A stretch of 64,000 nt of DNA, taken from Nilaparvata lugens (Eukaryota > Arthropoda > Insecta > Hemiptera > Delphacidae). Location of the stretch: positions 60,283,755 to 60,347,754 of the forward strand of contig NC_052510.1 of assembly GCF_014356525.2 (NCBI RefSeq), given 5' to 3'. The notes under the pieces are model-generated. The model did no database searches and had not been told where the DNA came from. It was given only the letters and a program-made list of their open reading frames with translations. Positions 22,564 to 32,452 of this stretch are shown here, piece after piece. The number at the start of each line of letters is the position of its first letter. Positions within the stretch are counted from its first letter, which is position 1. The position numbers and the translations under genes are program-made.

Positions 22564-25552
22564 CAACAACTTATCAAATTTGCTCAGCTTCGAGGATCTT
22601 GATTATTTTGAAGAAATAAACGATGAAGTGATCAACAACAGTCAACAACTTTGTGCAGCATTGAGTTCTTGTGATTTGAGCATCTTCTGTCTCAATATAA
22701 GGAGTATCAGAAGAAATTTTGATGAGCTGATGATTCAATTGTGCGACATTAATTTTTCTTTTGATGTTATTATTCTAACCGAATGCTGGATTAGGACTGA
22801 ATTTGTACTCCAGTCCATTCGAGGATATGATGTATTTTCCACCATAAACAACCCATTACAAAATGATGGTGTAGTTGTTTATGTTAAAGATAGTATAAAT
22901 GTACAATGTGTTGAGCTACATATTAACCAGGCAAATGTCCTACATATTCGGTTGGATGCAGCAGACAAAAAGTGGAACATCCTTGCAATATACAGATCAC
23001 CGTCCTTCAATGATATTACAGATTTCCTGAGTGACTTGGAATCGATCCTGAATGAATTAAGAGGGCAACAAGTCATATGTGCCGGAGACATGAATATTAA
23101 CACCCTTCAAATTCGTCCACATCATCAATTGAATGACTACTGCGATCTTCTAAGCGAGCATGGGCTCAGACTCTGCATTAAACAAGCAACCAGAACTACA
23201 ACAGAAACTGCTTCTTGCATAGATCACATTGCTACCAACTCCAGAGATAATCTTTTTCCAATCATTTATGAATCAACAATAACTGACCACTTCACCACAA
23301 TTCTAGGAGTGCAACATATTTCGAGAAATAGTGCAAATGAAACTGGAACACATGAAATAAACGAGAAAATAGACATTAATAGCTTGAAGAATGAACTACT
23401 GAAAGAGGAGTGGATTCATGTTTTAGAAGATAATAATCCAGATACATCTTATGACACCTTCTTATCAACTCTGAGACAACATATACAAAATAATATCAAG
23501 CAGCATCGGCGGCAGAAGAAGTACAAACCCATCAAACCATGGATCACCAGAGGTATAGTAGCAGCAATAAGAACCAGAAATCTACTCAACAAAAGAAGAA
23601 AGGAAGACCCAAACAACATTAACTTAACCAACTTCTATCGTCGGTATAGGAATACACTCACAGCTTTAATTCATGAAACAAAGGACCAATACTATAGAGA
23701 GAAATTGTATGAAGCTGGAAAGGATAATAAAAAAATGTGGAAAGTAATCAAAGATGCTACTGACTCTAAATCAAAAACAAAAATGAAATTGAATGCTATT
23801 AAAATAGATGATAGGATTTTCAATCTAAAGGAAAATCCAGAAACTGTGCTCAACCACATGAATAACTTTTTCACAAATGTAGGTGAAGAAATGGCGGAGA
23901 CAATAATAGATTCCTTAAGAAAACCACTAGACCAAATCATATCCCAATATAAACCTGTTACAAGAACTCTACACTCCATCTACTTTCACCCAGTAACTGA
24001 AGATGAGCTTCTTGAAGCTATTAGTAGTTTGCGAAATGACAGTGCTCCAGGACTTGATGGAATCAATAATAGAACATTGAAGTCGATAAAAAATGTAATT
24101 GTAAAACCATTAATTCACATATTTAATTTAAGTCTGTCAAAAGGAATTTTTCCAAAAGCTATGAAAGAGACATGTGTTAGACCATTACATAAAGGAGGCG
24201 ACAAAACAAATGCCACCAATTACAGGCCTATTTCACTTATAAGCAATATTTCTAAGATTTTGGAAAAACTGGTAAAGAAACGTCTTGTGAATTACATGGA
24301 AAAAAACAACTTACTATCTAGGAATCAATTTGGTTTTCGTGAGGGGAGGAGTACAGAAGATGCGGTATTAGAATTGTCAAATTTTGTCACAGATAAGCTA
24401 GAAAATAACAAAAAATGTGCAGCAGTGTTCCTGGACCTAGCAAAAGCTTTTGACAATGTTAATCACAGTTTGCTGCTGAAGAAATTAGAAGCCATGGGAA
24501 TTAGAGGAGTTCCTCTAGCATGGTTTAGATCATACCTCTGTGACCGGCGTCAAAAAGTCAAAGTTGAAGAACATCTCAGTTCAGAGGAAACGATGAAGTT
24601 TGGGATTCCCCAAGGAACAGTTCTTGGGCCAATTCTGTATTTGGCATATGCAAATGAGCTATGTTCAATCAAGATAAGAGGAAGAGTAATAGCTTTTGCT
24701 GATGATACGTGTATACTATTTGAAGGAAACACCTGGGAGGAAGTTTTTAATCTGGCACAGGAAGAATTGATCAAAGTTGATAAATGGTTAAGAGAAAATT
24801 TGCTTACAGTAAATGCAACAAAAACGAAATTTTTAGCCTTTTCTCTGACAGAACGGACGAGACCACCGGATTCTTCAATAATCCTGCATCACTGTGGAAG
24901 CACCAACAACCCGTGTGATTGCCCTTCAATTCAACAAGTCAATGAAATAAAATATTTAGGAACAATAGTGGACAACAAATTCAAATGGGACAAGCACATT
25001 AATCTATCAATTACCCGGATCAGGAAGCTTCTCTACAAATTCTATCAACTCCGTAAAATCCTCAACTATGAGACATTAAAAACTGTTTATTTTTCTTTAG
25101 TGCAATCAATTTTAAGATACGTCATAATTATCTGGGGAGCTACGAATTTTACACATGTTGAACCTCTCTATAAACTTCAAAAACGAATATTAAAAATAAT
25201 AGGCTTCAAGGAGAATCAATTCCCCACGAACATTCTTTTCAAGGACAGTAAAGTACTGAGTGTAAGACAACTCTACATCCAGGCTATCATCACGCGAATG
25301 AGGAGAAACAACGAACACATAAGACTGGCAGATCATAACCATCAAACAAGGCAGAGAAACACGTATTCAATAGTACCAAGGATGAACACTACATTTGGGC
25401 AAAGAAACTACACATATTTGGGACCAAAAATTTATAATTCAATACCAAGTTACATTAGGGAAGAATTCAATAGACACAGGTTCAAGAAAAGTTTATTTTC
25501 CTGGTTGGTTGATATTGGAGTGGAAAATTGTGAAAATTTAGTTAGACTGTAA
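22556..25552 (+). CDS. LINE ORF2: endonuclease-reverse transcriptase, intact
   Basis: A 998-codon frame without stops. Residues about 40-250 are an exonuclease-endonuclease-phosphatase domain: LNIRSI at 46, TECW at 75, GDMN at 177, IDHIATN at 222, TDHF at 243. The reverse transcriptase follows with YRPISLI near 555, LDLAKAFDNV near 625, GIPQGTVLGPILYLAY near 682 and the catalytic FADD near 713. A thumb region contains YLGTIVDNKFKWDKHI, and no obvious RNase H follows. Length and order fit ORF2 of the CR1/L2/jockey group, which makes target-primed cDNA in the nucleus. The LNIRSI-x-N-x-DEL start suggests the L2/Daphne/Crack branch, but the clade is not certain. The intact frame points to recent mobility. 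Confidence 0.93.
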   Translation: MSNNNLSNLLSFEDLDYFEEINDEVINNSQQLCAALSSCDLSIFCLNIRSIRRNFDELMIQLCDINFSFDVIILTECWIRTEFVLQSIRGYDVFSTINNPLQNDGVVVYVKDSINVQCVELHINQANVLHIRLDAADKKWNILAIYRSPSFNDITDFLSDLESILNELRGQQVICAGDMNINTLQIRPHHQLNDYCDLLSEHGLRLCIKQATRTTTETASCIDHIATNSRDNLFPIIYESTITDHFTTILGVQHISRNSANETGTHEINEKIDINSLKNELLKEEWIHVLEDNNPDTSYDTFLSTLRQHIQNNIKQHRRQKKYKPIKPWITRGIVAAIRTRNLLNKRRKEDPNNINLTNFYRRYRNTLTALIHETKDQYYREKLYEAGKDNKKMWKVIKDATDSKSKTKMKLNAIKIDDRIFNLKENPETVLNHMNNFFTNVGEEMAETIIDSLRKPLDQIISQYKPVTRTLHSIYFHPVTEDELLEAISSLRNDSAPGLDGINNRTLKSIKNVIVKPLIHIFNLSLSKGIFPKAMKETCVRPLHKGGDKTNATNYRPISLISNISKILEKLVKKRLVNYMEKNNLLSRNQFGFREGRSTEDAVLELSNFVTDKLENNKKCAAVFLDLAKAFDNVNHSLLLKKLEAMGIRGVPLAWFRSYLCDRRQKVKVEEHLSSEETMKFGIPQGTVLGPILYLAYANELCSIKIRGRVIAFADDTCILFEGNTWEEVFNLAQEELIKVDKWLRENLLTVNATKTKFLAFSLTERTRPPDSSIILHHCGSTNNPCDCPSIQQVNEIKYLGTIVDNKFKWDKHINLSITRIRKLLYKFYQLRKILNYETLKTVYFSLVQSILRYVIIIWGATNFTHVEPLYKLQKRILKIIGFKENQFPTNILFKDSKVLSVRQLYIQAIITRMRRNNEHIRLADHNHQTRQRNTYSIVPRMNTTFGQRNYTYLGPKIYNSIPSYIREEFNRHRFKKSLFSWLVDIGVENCENLVRL

Positions 25553-26067
25553 ATATTGAAACTATTTATTCTTCATTCCACTCTTTACTGTTTTTCATTT
25601 TTCTAAAAATAACCTTTCTTATTATTATCCTTAATAGAACATTAATATTTATTTACTAATTCCATATTTTTGTTTGTTTGTATTATACATTTTTACTAAT
25701 TTTATTATAAAAAACTTTAATCCCATATCAGTGAATGAAGTTTGTAAATAGTAATTATTACACGCAATAAGCAACTAATTACTTATACCCCAACACATAT
25801 AATATATAGTGGGGTGTATATTTATTCATTGAAATTATCATTTATTCATTGTTGAAACACCGCTGATTTATGTAGTTATATTACAATACTATATTATCAA
25901 TATTCTAATGTTGCATTCAATCTTCATTGTAATTAATAAGTTTTCATAATATGTGAAATTTGCTGCATAATTGGCTGTTGTACTGTAATTTATTGTAGAT
26001 TCGTGTATGAACCAGAATGTATTGTAACTTACTTGAATAAATAAAAAAAAAAAATAATAAATAAAAA
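25553..26067 (+). other. LINE 3' UTR and A-rich tail
   Basis: AT-rich DNA after the ORF2 stop ends in AATAAATAAAAAAAAAAAAT-AATAAATAAAAA (26036-26066), the 3' tail of the retrotransposon, directly before the right-hand direct repeat. Confidence 0.85.
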
Positions 26068-26222
26068 CGGAATCATTTTATGCTTCTAGAATTCAAGAAA
26101 GTATTCTGTAATAATATACTATCATTTTATTTAAATGAATAAAATACAGATAAGATATATATTATAAACTATTCAAATAATTCGATTTTCATAGAAGAAT
26201 AGAACTTCTAACCTTAACTTCC
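26068..26222. repeat. Direct repeat right of the LINE
   Basis: Partner of 22067-22215; it starts immediately after the LINE tail. Confidence 0.85.
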
Positions 26223-26257
26223 ATTGACATTCAGATTCAGATCACATCAGATTGGCC

Positions 26258-26363
26258 GAATTTCAAGTGTGCTAAAACAGCTGATCAAAAACTTTTTCAA
26301 GTGTGATAAACCAGCTGATCAAAAACTTTTTCAAGTGTGATAAACCAGCTGATCAAAAACTTT
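26258..26363. repeat. 36-bp tandem repeat, three copies
   Basis: TTTCAAGTGTGATAAACCAG-CTGATCAAAAACTT repeats three times within the TTAA element. Confidence 0.9.
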
Positions 26364-26851
26364 TCATTATTTGTGTTTATCATTCAATAATTAAAGCATT
26401 TATAATAATATCATCTTATTGTCATTTGGAAGAATAAAAAGTATAAACTCAACCTCTTACATAATTGAACATAATCTTTTAGGTTATTTAGACAAATCAG
26501 AATAAAAAATAAAAATACTTGGACAATTTCTTGATATTCAGATTTGCTAGAGCTATGACCTTCCACTTTTGCTTTCGGAAGTGCTTATAATAGACAATGA
26601 GAATAATTATTATTCTCATATATATATTGTTTTTTTTTCTGTGTGGCGAAAAATTACGTTCTCACCATGGGCAAAAATGTTTTTCCGGCTCTCAATCTTT
26701 TCTAGTCCTCGGCCTACGGCCTCGGACTTGAAAACCGATTTCGAGCCAGAAAAGTCTCATTTTCGGCCCTAGGTGCGAAATATACTATTACGTGCCTGGC
26801 ATGGTCTGACACGGTCCGTGTCTGATACGTTCTAGTGGGTTCGAACCTTAA

Positions 26852-27431
26852 AGGTCCTTTCACTATAAGGATCCGACACGAACAATTCCGATTAAATGCA
26901 ATTCAAGATGGCGGCTAAAATGGCGAAAATGTTGTCAAAAACAGGGTTTTTCGTGATTTTCTCGGAGACGGCTCCAACGATTTTGATCAAATTCATACCT
27001 AAAATAGTCATTGATAAGCTCTATCAACTGCCACAAGTCCCATATCTGTAAAAATTTCAGGAGCTCCGCCCCATCAATGCAGATAGATTCCCAATTATCA
27101 GGCTTCAGATACAATTGAAACAAAACAAATCAAGTGGAGTAGATTGAGCATGAAAATCTCTACAATTAATGTTCAGTAACATTTTCACCTAAAATTGAAA
27201 ATAAGCTTTAAATTCGAGAAAATGTGATTATTCAATTGCAAATTATGGTTGATTCTATTAAATCATTCACTATGAAGAGATAGCAGACCTCATGTGTGTC
27301 TCCAGCGTTACTGCCCTGTCACCAGCTGGCTCAAATATTTGAATAGTAATCTTGAGATGCGCGGGAACACTAGCGTCAGTGACCATTTTCCATAACGGGA
27401 AGGAAAGTTGTGTGAGTGCGCCACACCAGAT
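26852..27431. mobile_element. (GT)n-bearing interspersed repeat, copy B, right part
   Basis: It resumes GGTCCTTTCACTATAAGGAT and continues like 19948-20535 to GCGCCACACCAGA, where LINE sequence returns. Confidence 0.85.
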
Positions 27432-27527
27432 TTTTGTAATCTGAAAATCTGGATTGACTCAACAGAGTTTCCCCAGAATGCTACTCCGTAAGAAATCAAC
27501 GAATGAAACAACATTGTAATAGTAGTA
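27432..27527 (-). pseudogene. LINE ORF2 relic, continuation of 20536-21097
   Basis: Reads TMLFHSLISYGVAFWGNSVE and SIQIFRLQK, the segment that in LINE ORF2 proteins directly precedes the KxAxRVM block found at 21097. It shows that the LINE was split by copy B. Confidence 0.8.
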
Positions 27528-28019
27528 AAGATGGGAGGTTCGGATCACTTTACTGATCCCGGTCAATCGGTCTCGTTCACTGCCGCGACCCGTTCAAAAG
27601 ACCCGGATAGCGATAATTGTAATTTCTAACAATCACGTGACGTGGTGCACTCAAGTCTTGGCGTCATGTAAAATGCATTGGTTGGATTGATACGGTACTT
27701 TCCATTCTGTATATGTATTAAAACTGGTCACAGGGTTTCATGGCAACACTTGCCACATCTTCAACTCTCAACTAATGTTGTTTAGGGAACATTATTATAT
27801 AATGGAACTTCGTTCCTCAATATGTTGTTTGACTGAGTGTTGAAGGAGCCTTATAAAGTTAGTTGACATATCAAGGATGAATTTCTGCTATTGGCCAGGT
27901 ATGGACGTTTTCACTCTCACCGTTGGTCGGCCAATATTTTAATCTTCCGACACTCATAATGATTGTCCTATGATTGTCTGATACAAACAGCTGATTCTCA
28001 GCCAATCGGAGGACAATTC

Positions 28020-28192
28020 TAAAGGTGCGTACCGATATACGCGCCGCGAACATGAGCAATTCACTTTTAATCAGCTGACTATATCTGTATTTTTACATAA
28101 ACGGTAAAATACAGATATAAAAAGCTTGGCATCAGCTGATTAAAAGTGAATTGCTCATGTTCGCGGCGCGTAAATCTGTACGCACCTTTAGA
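28020..28192. repeat. Foldback MITE, GTGCGTAC family
   Basis: A full copy with matching ends TCTAAAGGTGCGTAC and GTACGCACCTTTAGA; same arms as 31-197. Confidence 0.9.
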
Positions 28193-28333
28193 GTTCAGCC
28201 AACAATCGGTAAGTGTGGAAATGACCAACTATTTAGAATTTAATAAACTATACTTATGAACATCATTAGCTATATTATTATATTATCATAATTTATGTAT
28301 GTTTTTTTGAGAAATAAATTTGAAATTTGAAAA

Positions 28334-28605
28334 TTTGAATTAGAATGTGATCACATTGAATGCATATATGTGCTAGTGAACGTCAGATCGTGCATGAGCA
28401 GAAAAACGAAACCTGGAACGTGCCATTGAAACACGTTGTGACTTGCATGATCTGCTAACACTGAACGCCACCAGCAAGTGCACGCGTTCAGTGTGAGTGT
28501 TCCTATTGCTCCGTCCAGATTTGTTTCTCAACTGCACGCTTGATCATGCATAACCATGCTTTTGCATATAAACGCATTCAATGTGATCACACCCTAAATT
28601 GAATG
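28334..28605. repeat. MITE, GTGATCACATTGAATGC ends
   Basis: Inverted ends GTGTGATCACATTGAATGC, with CACGTTGTGACTTGCATG inside. The start of another copy is at 63875-64000. Confidence 0.85.
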
Positions 28606-28672
28606 AAGAGATAATAATAATCGAGCAGAAAGCCGACACAAATAGCAGTTGCAGGGAATTAATTTATCTTCT

Positions 28673-29388
28673 TCTATATATATAAAAGCGAAATGGCACT
28701 CACTCACTGACTGACTGACTGACTGACTGACTCACTCACTCACTCACTCACTCACTCACTCACTCGCATATCTAAAAATCTACCGGACCAAAAACGTTCA
28801 AATTTGGTAGGTATGTTCAGTTGGCCCTTTAGAGGCGCACTAAGAAATCTTTTGGCAATATTCCAACTCTAAGGGTTGTTTTTAAGGGTTTAAAGTTCGT
28901 CTTTTAGCATGTATATTCTTCTTCTCCCAATCTCTTAATTATAATAATTGGAATTTCCATATCATATGTTACTATAGAACTATAATCTAGATAGAGTACC
29001 TCTTCGAAACAGTTGTTAACTGGCAACTAAATTAATAATTTTGTCAGGTTGGTATTAAGTTGAGTTGAATTTGTTAGGTTGGCACCAAGTTGAAGATTTA
29101 AATGCATTTATCGCGGAAAAATAATTGATTGGGCACTGCTACTTCAATCCTGGGAATATTATATTACTAGCCGTCAGGCTCGCTTCGCTCGCCATATCCG
29201 TTTAGCCAGACGTTTAGTCTGAACCCCCGACTGGATTGTCCTAACATATGATCAAAATGCTCAAATGAAAAATGCAGGCGAGCGAAGCGAGCCTGCTGAT
29301 CTCATTCTTGGACGATCCAGTCGGGGGTCCAGGGGGCGGAGCCCCCTGGCTAGACGTATATGGCGAGCGAAGCGAGCCTGACGGCTAG
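28673..29388 (+). mobile_element. Helitron-like non-autonomous element, copy 3
   Basis: TCTATATATATAAAAGCGAA to CCTGACGGCTAG, followed by T. This copy shows the TC start most clearly and has a long ACTC run (28705-28760). Confidence 0.6.
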
Positions 29389-30322
29389 TTACATATAAAT
29401 TTCATAAAACTCATTTAAACTTTTTCTGTGGTAGCTTCAAGTGATGCTTACAATGTAGGGTATTTTTTATACTTCAATCTTTCCCATGATATAGAGGTAA
29501 CCTAATGAGAAAAATCTTCATAAACCATCATATTCAGTTTTAGGCTTTGAGCCTGATGTTCCTTTCCCTATAATGAGATAGTGTGTCAATAAATGTATCA
29601 AATGAATGAATAAATATCACTCAGCATTTACTGTAGCAACACAGCCTTGGCAGGGAAACAAAAACAAGAATGTTAACGTCTTGTATAGATTTTTGTGAAG
29701 AATCTAATGGCCAATAAAACTGGTCAAACCAGTTTTTGGAAGGATAGGATGGAAATGGAAACTATCCGATAAAAAAGATTCTTCACTTGAAGATGTTCAA
29801 GATAAACAATAATTTAGCTCTGTTATTTCAAATAAGCAAGAACGGTATTTCAACTTTTTGTCATGTGTGTTCAAAAAAGAAATATCAAAAAATTTCAACA
29901 TGTTGCCATTAAAAACTTAACCTTCCGAGCCTTTCCTTTTACCTTTCAAGTATAATTAAACAGAACTTTTCAGGTTATGTTCATCTAATTTTATATGCTA
30001 AACCACTTAAAATCTGGCAGATCCGAGGAATTCTCTAATTATTTGGCTGACTGTGTTCAAGTGAGTTTTTCAGCCAGTGGAGGCTATTTTTATTAATGGT
30101 GAGGTCTCAGTCAGTGAAGCCAAACTGATTTTTGAGGCCCGGTAGCACAAAGGCCAGTTAAATTCTAATCGTTATTAAATGCCGTAACTAATCAGAGAAG
30201 CCTGATTGAAATTCAACAAGCTTTTGTGCAACCAGGCATTAGTCTCTTATACTTAGCACTTACTTATAAACTTGATACTTACTCATACTTATTTTTTAAT
30301 TATACTTTAAATTAGCACTTAC

Positions 30323-30431
30323 TTATTTGGCTGGCTATGTTTATTGATGACGAGGTTATCAGCCAGTGAAGCCAAACTGCTATCTAAATCTCCAGTCAAC
30401 ACCTTGTTGCTGGCAATAGGCGCTGCTGCAA
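30323..30431 (-). CDS. lap: lap exon: conserved LDSSLASL block
   Basis: The 109-nt exon lies between ATTGTTTTTCAG and AATAA|GTAAGT, phase 1/2. With the preceding G it reads VAAAPIASNKVLTGDLDSSL, then ASLADNLVINKHSQPNK. This matches the conserved PICALM block (LDSSLANLVGNLGI), confirming that the gene is AP180/CALM rather than another ANTH protein. It is the last conserved island before the C-terminus. Confidence 0.93.
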
Positions 30432-30699
30432 CTGAAAAACAATTTATTCAAATTAATTGTTGAAATTTTATCCAAGTCATAAATTTAATGTCTCATTCAT
30501 AACTTCATAACACTCGTCAATTAATTTCATTTCAAATAGAACGCAAGATGTGCGTGAAGGATGTATATCATCAAATATGTGAAGAATATTATAAAGGATG
30601 AAATTTTTCATCTAAAAATTCTTGAATTGTTATGACAGAACTATCAACTTAGAATAAGTTGAGTGTAGCTTAACCTACAATTTAATTTGGACTGTAGTA

Positions 30700-30793
30700 A
30701 AAATTTGAGAAGGGACAGTTTTGGGTATAAGCCTGTTGTGCCTCCTCATATAAGTATAATAATTGTACATGACTGAATAAATAAATAAATAAG
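30700..30793 (+). repeat. LINE/SINE 3' tail hairpin with (AATA)n
   Basis: GAGAAGGGACAGTTTTGGGT-ATAAGCCTGTTGTGCC then TGAATAAATAAATAAAT. The same stem (GGAACAG...CTGTTGTTCC) occurs near 18421, 29543, 44779, 57722, 61990 and 62100. Confidence 0.7.
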
Positions 30794-31218
30794 AGAATGT
30801 TTTCATTTCATGAGGGAACAACTCTAATATTTCTGAAGATAGTATAGAATTCATTACGTTTGAAAATATTCCAACATTTATGTAATAAATTTAACTAGAC
30901 CTTGAACCATTACACAATTTGCTAATAACCAAAATCTCTATTTTGATGAATAATTGTATTTAAACCGCTCTTTCTCTAAACTGCTAAATTTCTCTTCATA
31001 TGTAATCGACTTTATTGTTTAACGCTCCAATTATTGTAAAAAAAACACTCCGATTCTGATATCTCCAGTCTTGCCATTTATTTTCCACCAGTCTTGCCAT
31101 TAATGGGAATAAGATCACTTTAATTCATCATCTACATCGAATGAGAAAAATATAGGAAACCATCAAATTTCTTATCAGATTAAATAACACCAACCAAACT
31201 ATAATTACAATATAATAT

Positions 31219-31575
31219 CATAGAGAAAAGATAGCAGAAATAGATATCCCATACTTCGTTTATGTTCCAAATTTCAAGCCAATTTTGTTAACTCAAGCCG
31301 CGTACTGTCTGTTATTTCTGTATAAGAACGACACATAATGTATAAGAACGGTACATAATGTATAAGAACGGTACATAATGTATAAGAACGGTACATAATG
31401 TATAAGAACGGTACATAATGTATAAGAACGGTACATAATGTATGAGGACGGAACAGTATGAGAGACTACCACCGTCACATAGTTTCACGAAAAAGAACTT
31501 CTAGGACTGTCGACTCGGGTTTACAGTGGAATTTGGAACACAAACGCCCCATATCATGGGATATCTTCTTATTTC
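31219..31575. repeat. Diverged CATAGAGAAA MITE with internal satellite
   Basis: Ends CATAGAGAAAAGATAGCAGA...TAGATATCCCATAC and CATGGGATATCTTCTTA resemble the 275-bp MITEs at 44908, 46777 and 48008. The middle has been replaced by the 20-bp repeat. Confidence 0.7.
31317..31443. repeat. 20-bp tandem repeat, six units
   Basis: TATAAGAACGGTACATAATG repeats head to tail; the first unit has GACACATAATG and the last decays. Confidence 0.95.
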
Positions 31576-32190
31576 TAGTTTATTTATTTCTGGACTGAAA
31601 AGTGGACTCAAATCAATTCAAGTGGATAGCATAACCTATCATTTTTCATTCATTCATAAGTCTACCTGATAATTGTATTATCATTCATCCCATCATCATC
31701 ACCTAGGCTTAAAATACTTCTAAAAAGTCGTATTTGTAAAATAATAAATAAATATGCTATCTTTTATCTATGATAACATCTAATTCTCTGGTGAGATTTT
31801 TCATGTGAATACAATATTCCAATTTTAAAGAACGTTTTTATTATAATCTAATATCAAAAAATATTTATAAAAAATATACAAAAATGTAGAAAGCAGTTTT
31901 GGCGCTACACAAGCCACAGTAGCGCACAGTAGTTCCACAGTAGCACACGACAAATACAAATTACAAACAATGAATAGTGACAAACAATGAACCAGATTGG
32001 GACAACATTTAGATATATGACGTTTTTACAGACATGAATTGGAAACACCAATGTGCAGATGAAAGCCAAAATCAAAAACAGAATCAAAATTTGAACAAAC
32101 TAAAGGAAATTGTAACCAGTATCGCAAAGTGATGATCAACAACATACAAGGTCGGTCACATCTAACAAAATCGCCACAACATTTATTTTC

Positions 32191-32350
32191 AGGAAAGTTT
32201 CAAGGAAATTCGATTTTGCCAGCGGAATTTTTTAGAAGTGATGATGATGATGAAGATGATATTTCAAGATGCATGGACGATGATGAATATTTTGAACAGT
32301 GTAGCGCAGTTATTGAAGCTATACAAAAAGCAGGAACAATTTTGATATGA
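32191..32350 (+). CDS. Possible plus-strand terminal exon, unknown protein
   Basis: A good acceptor (ACATTTATTTTCAG) is followed by an open stretch reading KFQGNSILPAEFFRSDDDDE, DDISRCMDDDEYFEQCSAVI and EAIQKAGTILI-stop (TGA at 32348). AATAAA follows about 35 bp later. It is acidic and I do not recognise it. It lies antisense in a lap intron, just before the THAP-bearing element, so it may be the last exon of a transposon gene or a nested host gene; chance is not excluded. Confidence 0.35.
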
Positions 32351-32452
32351 ATTGTCATACATCAAACAGTTGAAAGAAACATTAGTTAATAAATTATTGT
32401 TTAAAATAATCATGAATTCTATGGTGAACAAGAATTAAATTGTAAATTGTCA

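Larger units (their letters stand above)
21484..26847. mobile_element. TTAA-flanked inverted-repeat element hosting a LINE
   Basis: Perfect 25-bp terminal inverted repeats begin GGTTCGAACCCACTAGAACG and are bordered by TTAA (21480-21483, 26848-26851). The undisturbed target is seen in copy A at 19937-19946 (ACTTAAGGTCC). A TTAA duplication is typical of piggyBac and Kolobok groups, but no transposase remains. Without the LINE it would be about 1.5 kb. The right part has a CCTCGGCCTACGGCCTCGG core (26700-26720) shared with 59490-59515. Confidence 0.8.
19465..30322 (-). other. lap: lap intron holding the four-level transposon nest
   Basis: The 10.9-kb intron contains the nested block 20536-27530, copy A of the (GT)n repeat (19641-20535), two MITEs (28020-28192, 28334-28605) and a Helitron-like copy (28673-29388). 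A LINE-tail hairpin ending in (AATA)n lies at 29543-29620, and a foldback-like GGCCNGTTAAATTCTAATCG stretch at 30128-30240. The stretch 27530-28010 is unassigned except for a GTTTCATGG-CAACA fragment like 541-575. Confidence 0.8.

Noticed and set aside
22556..25552. Host gene for a reverse transcriptase
   Set aside because: Endonuclease plus RT order, A-rich tail and transposon nesting show a LINE, not a domesticated gene.
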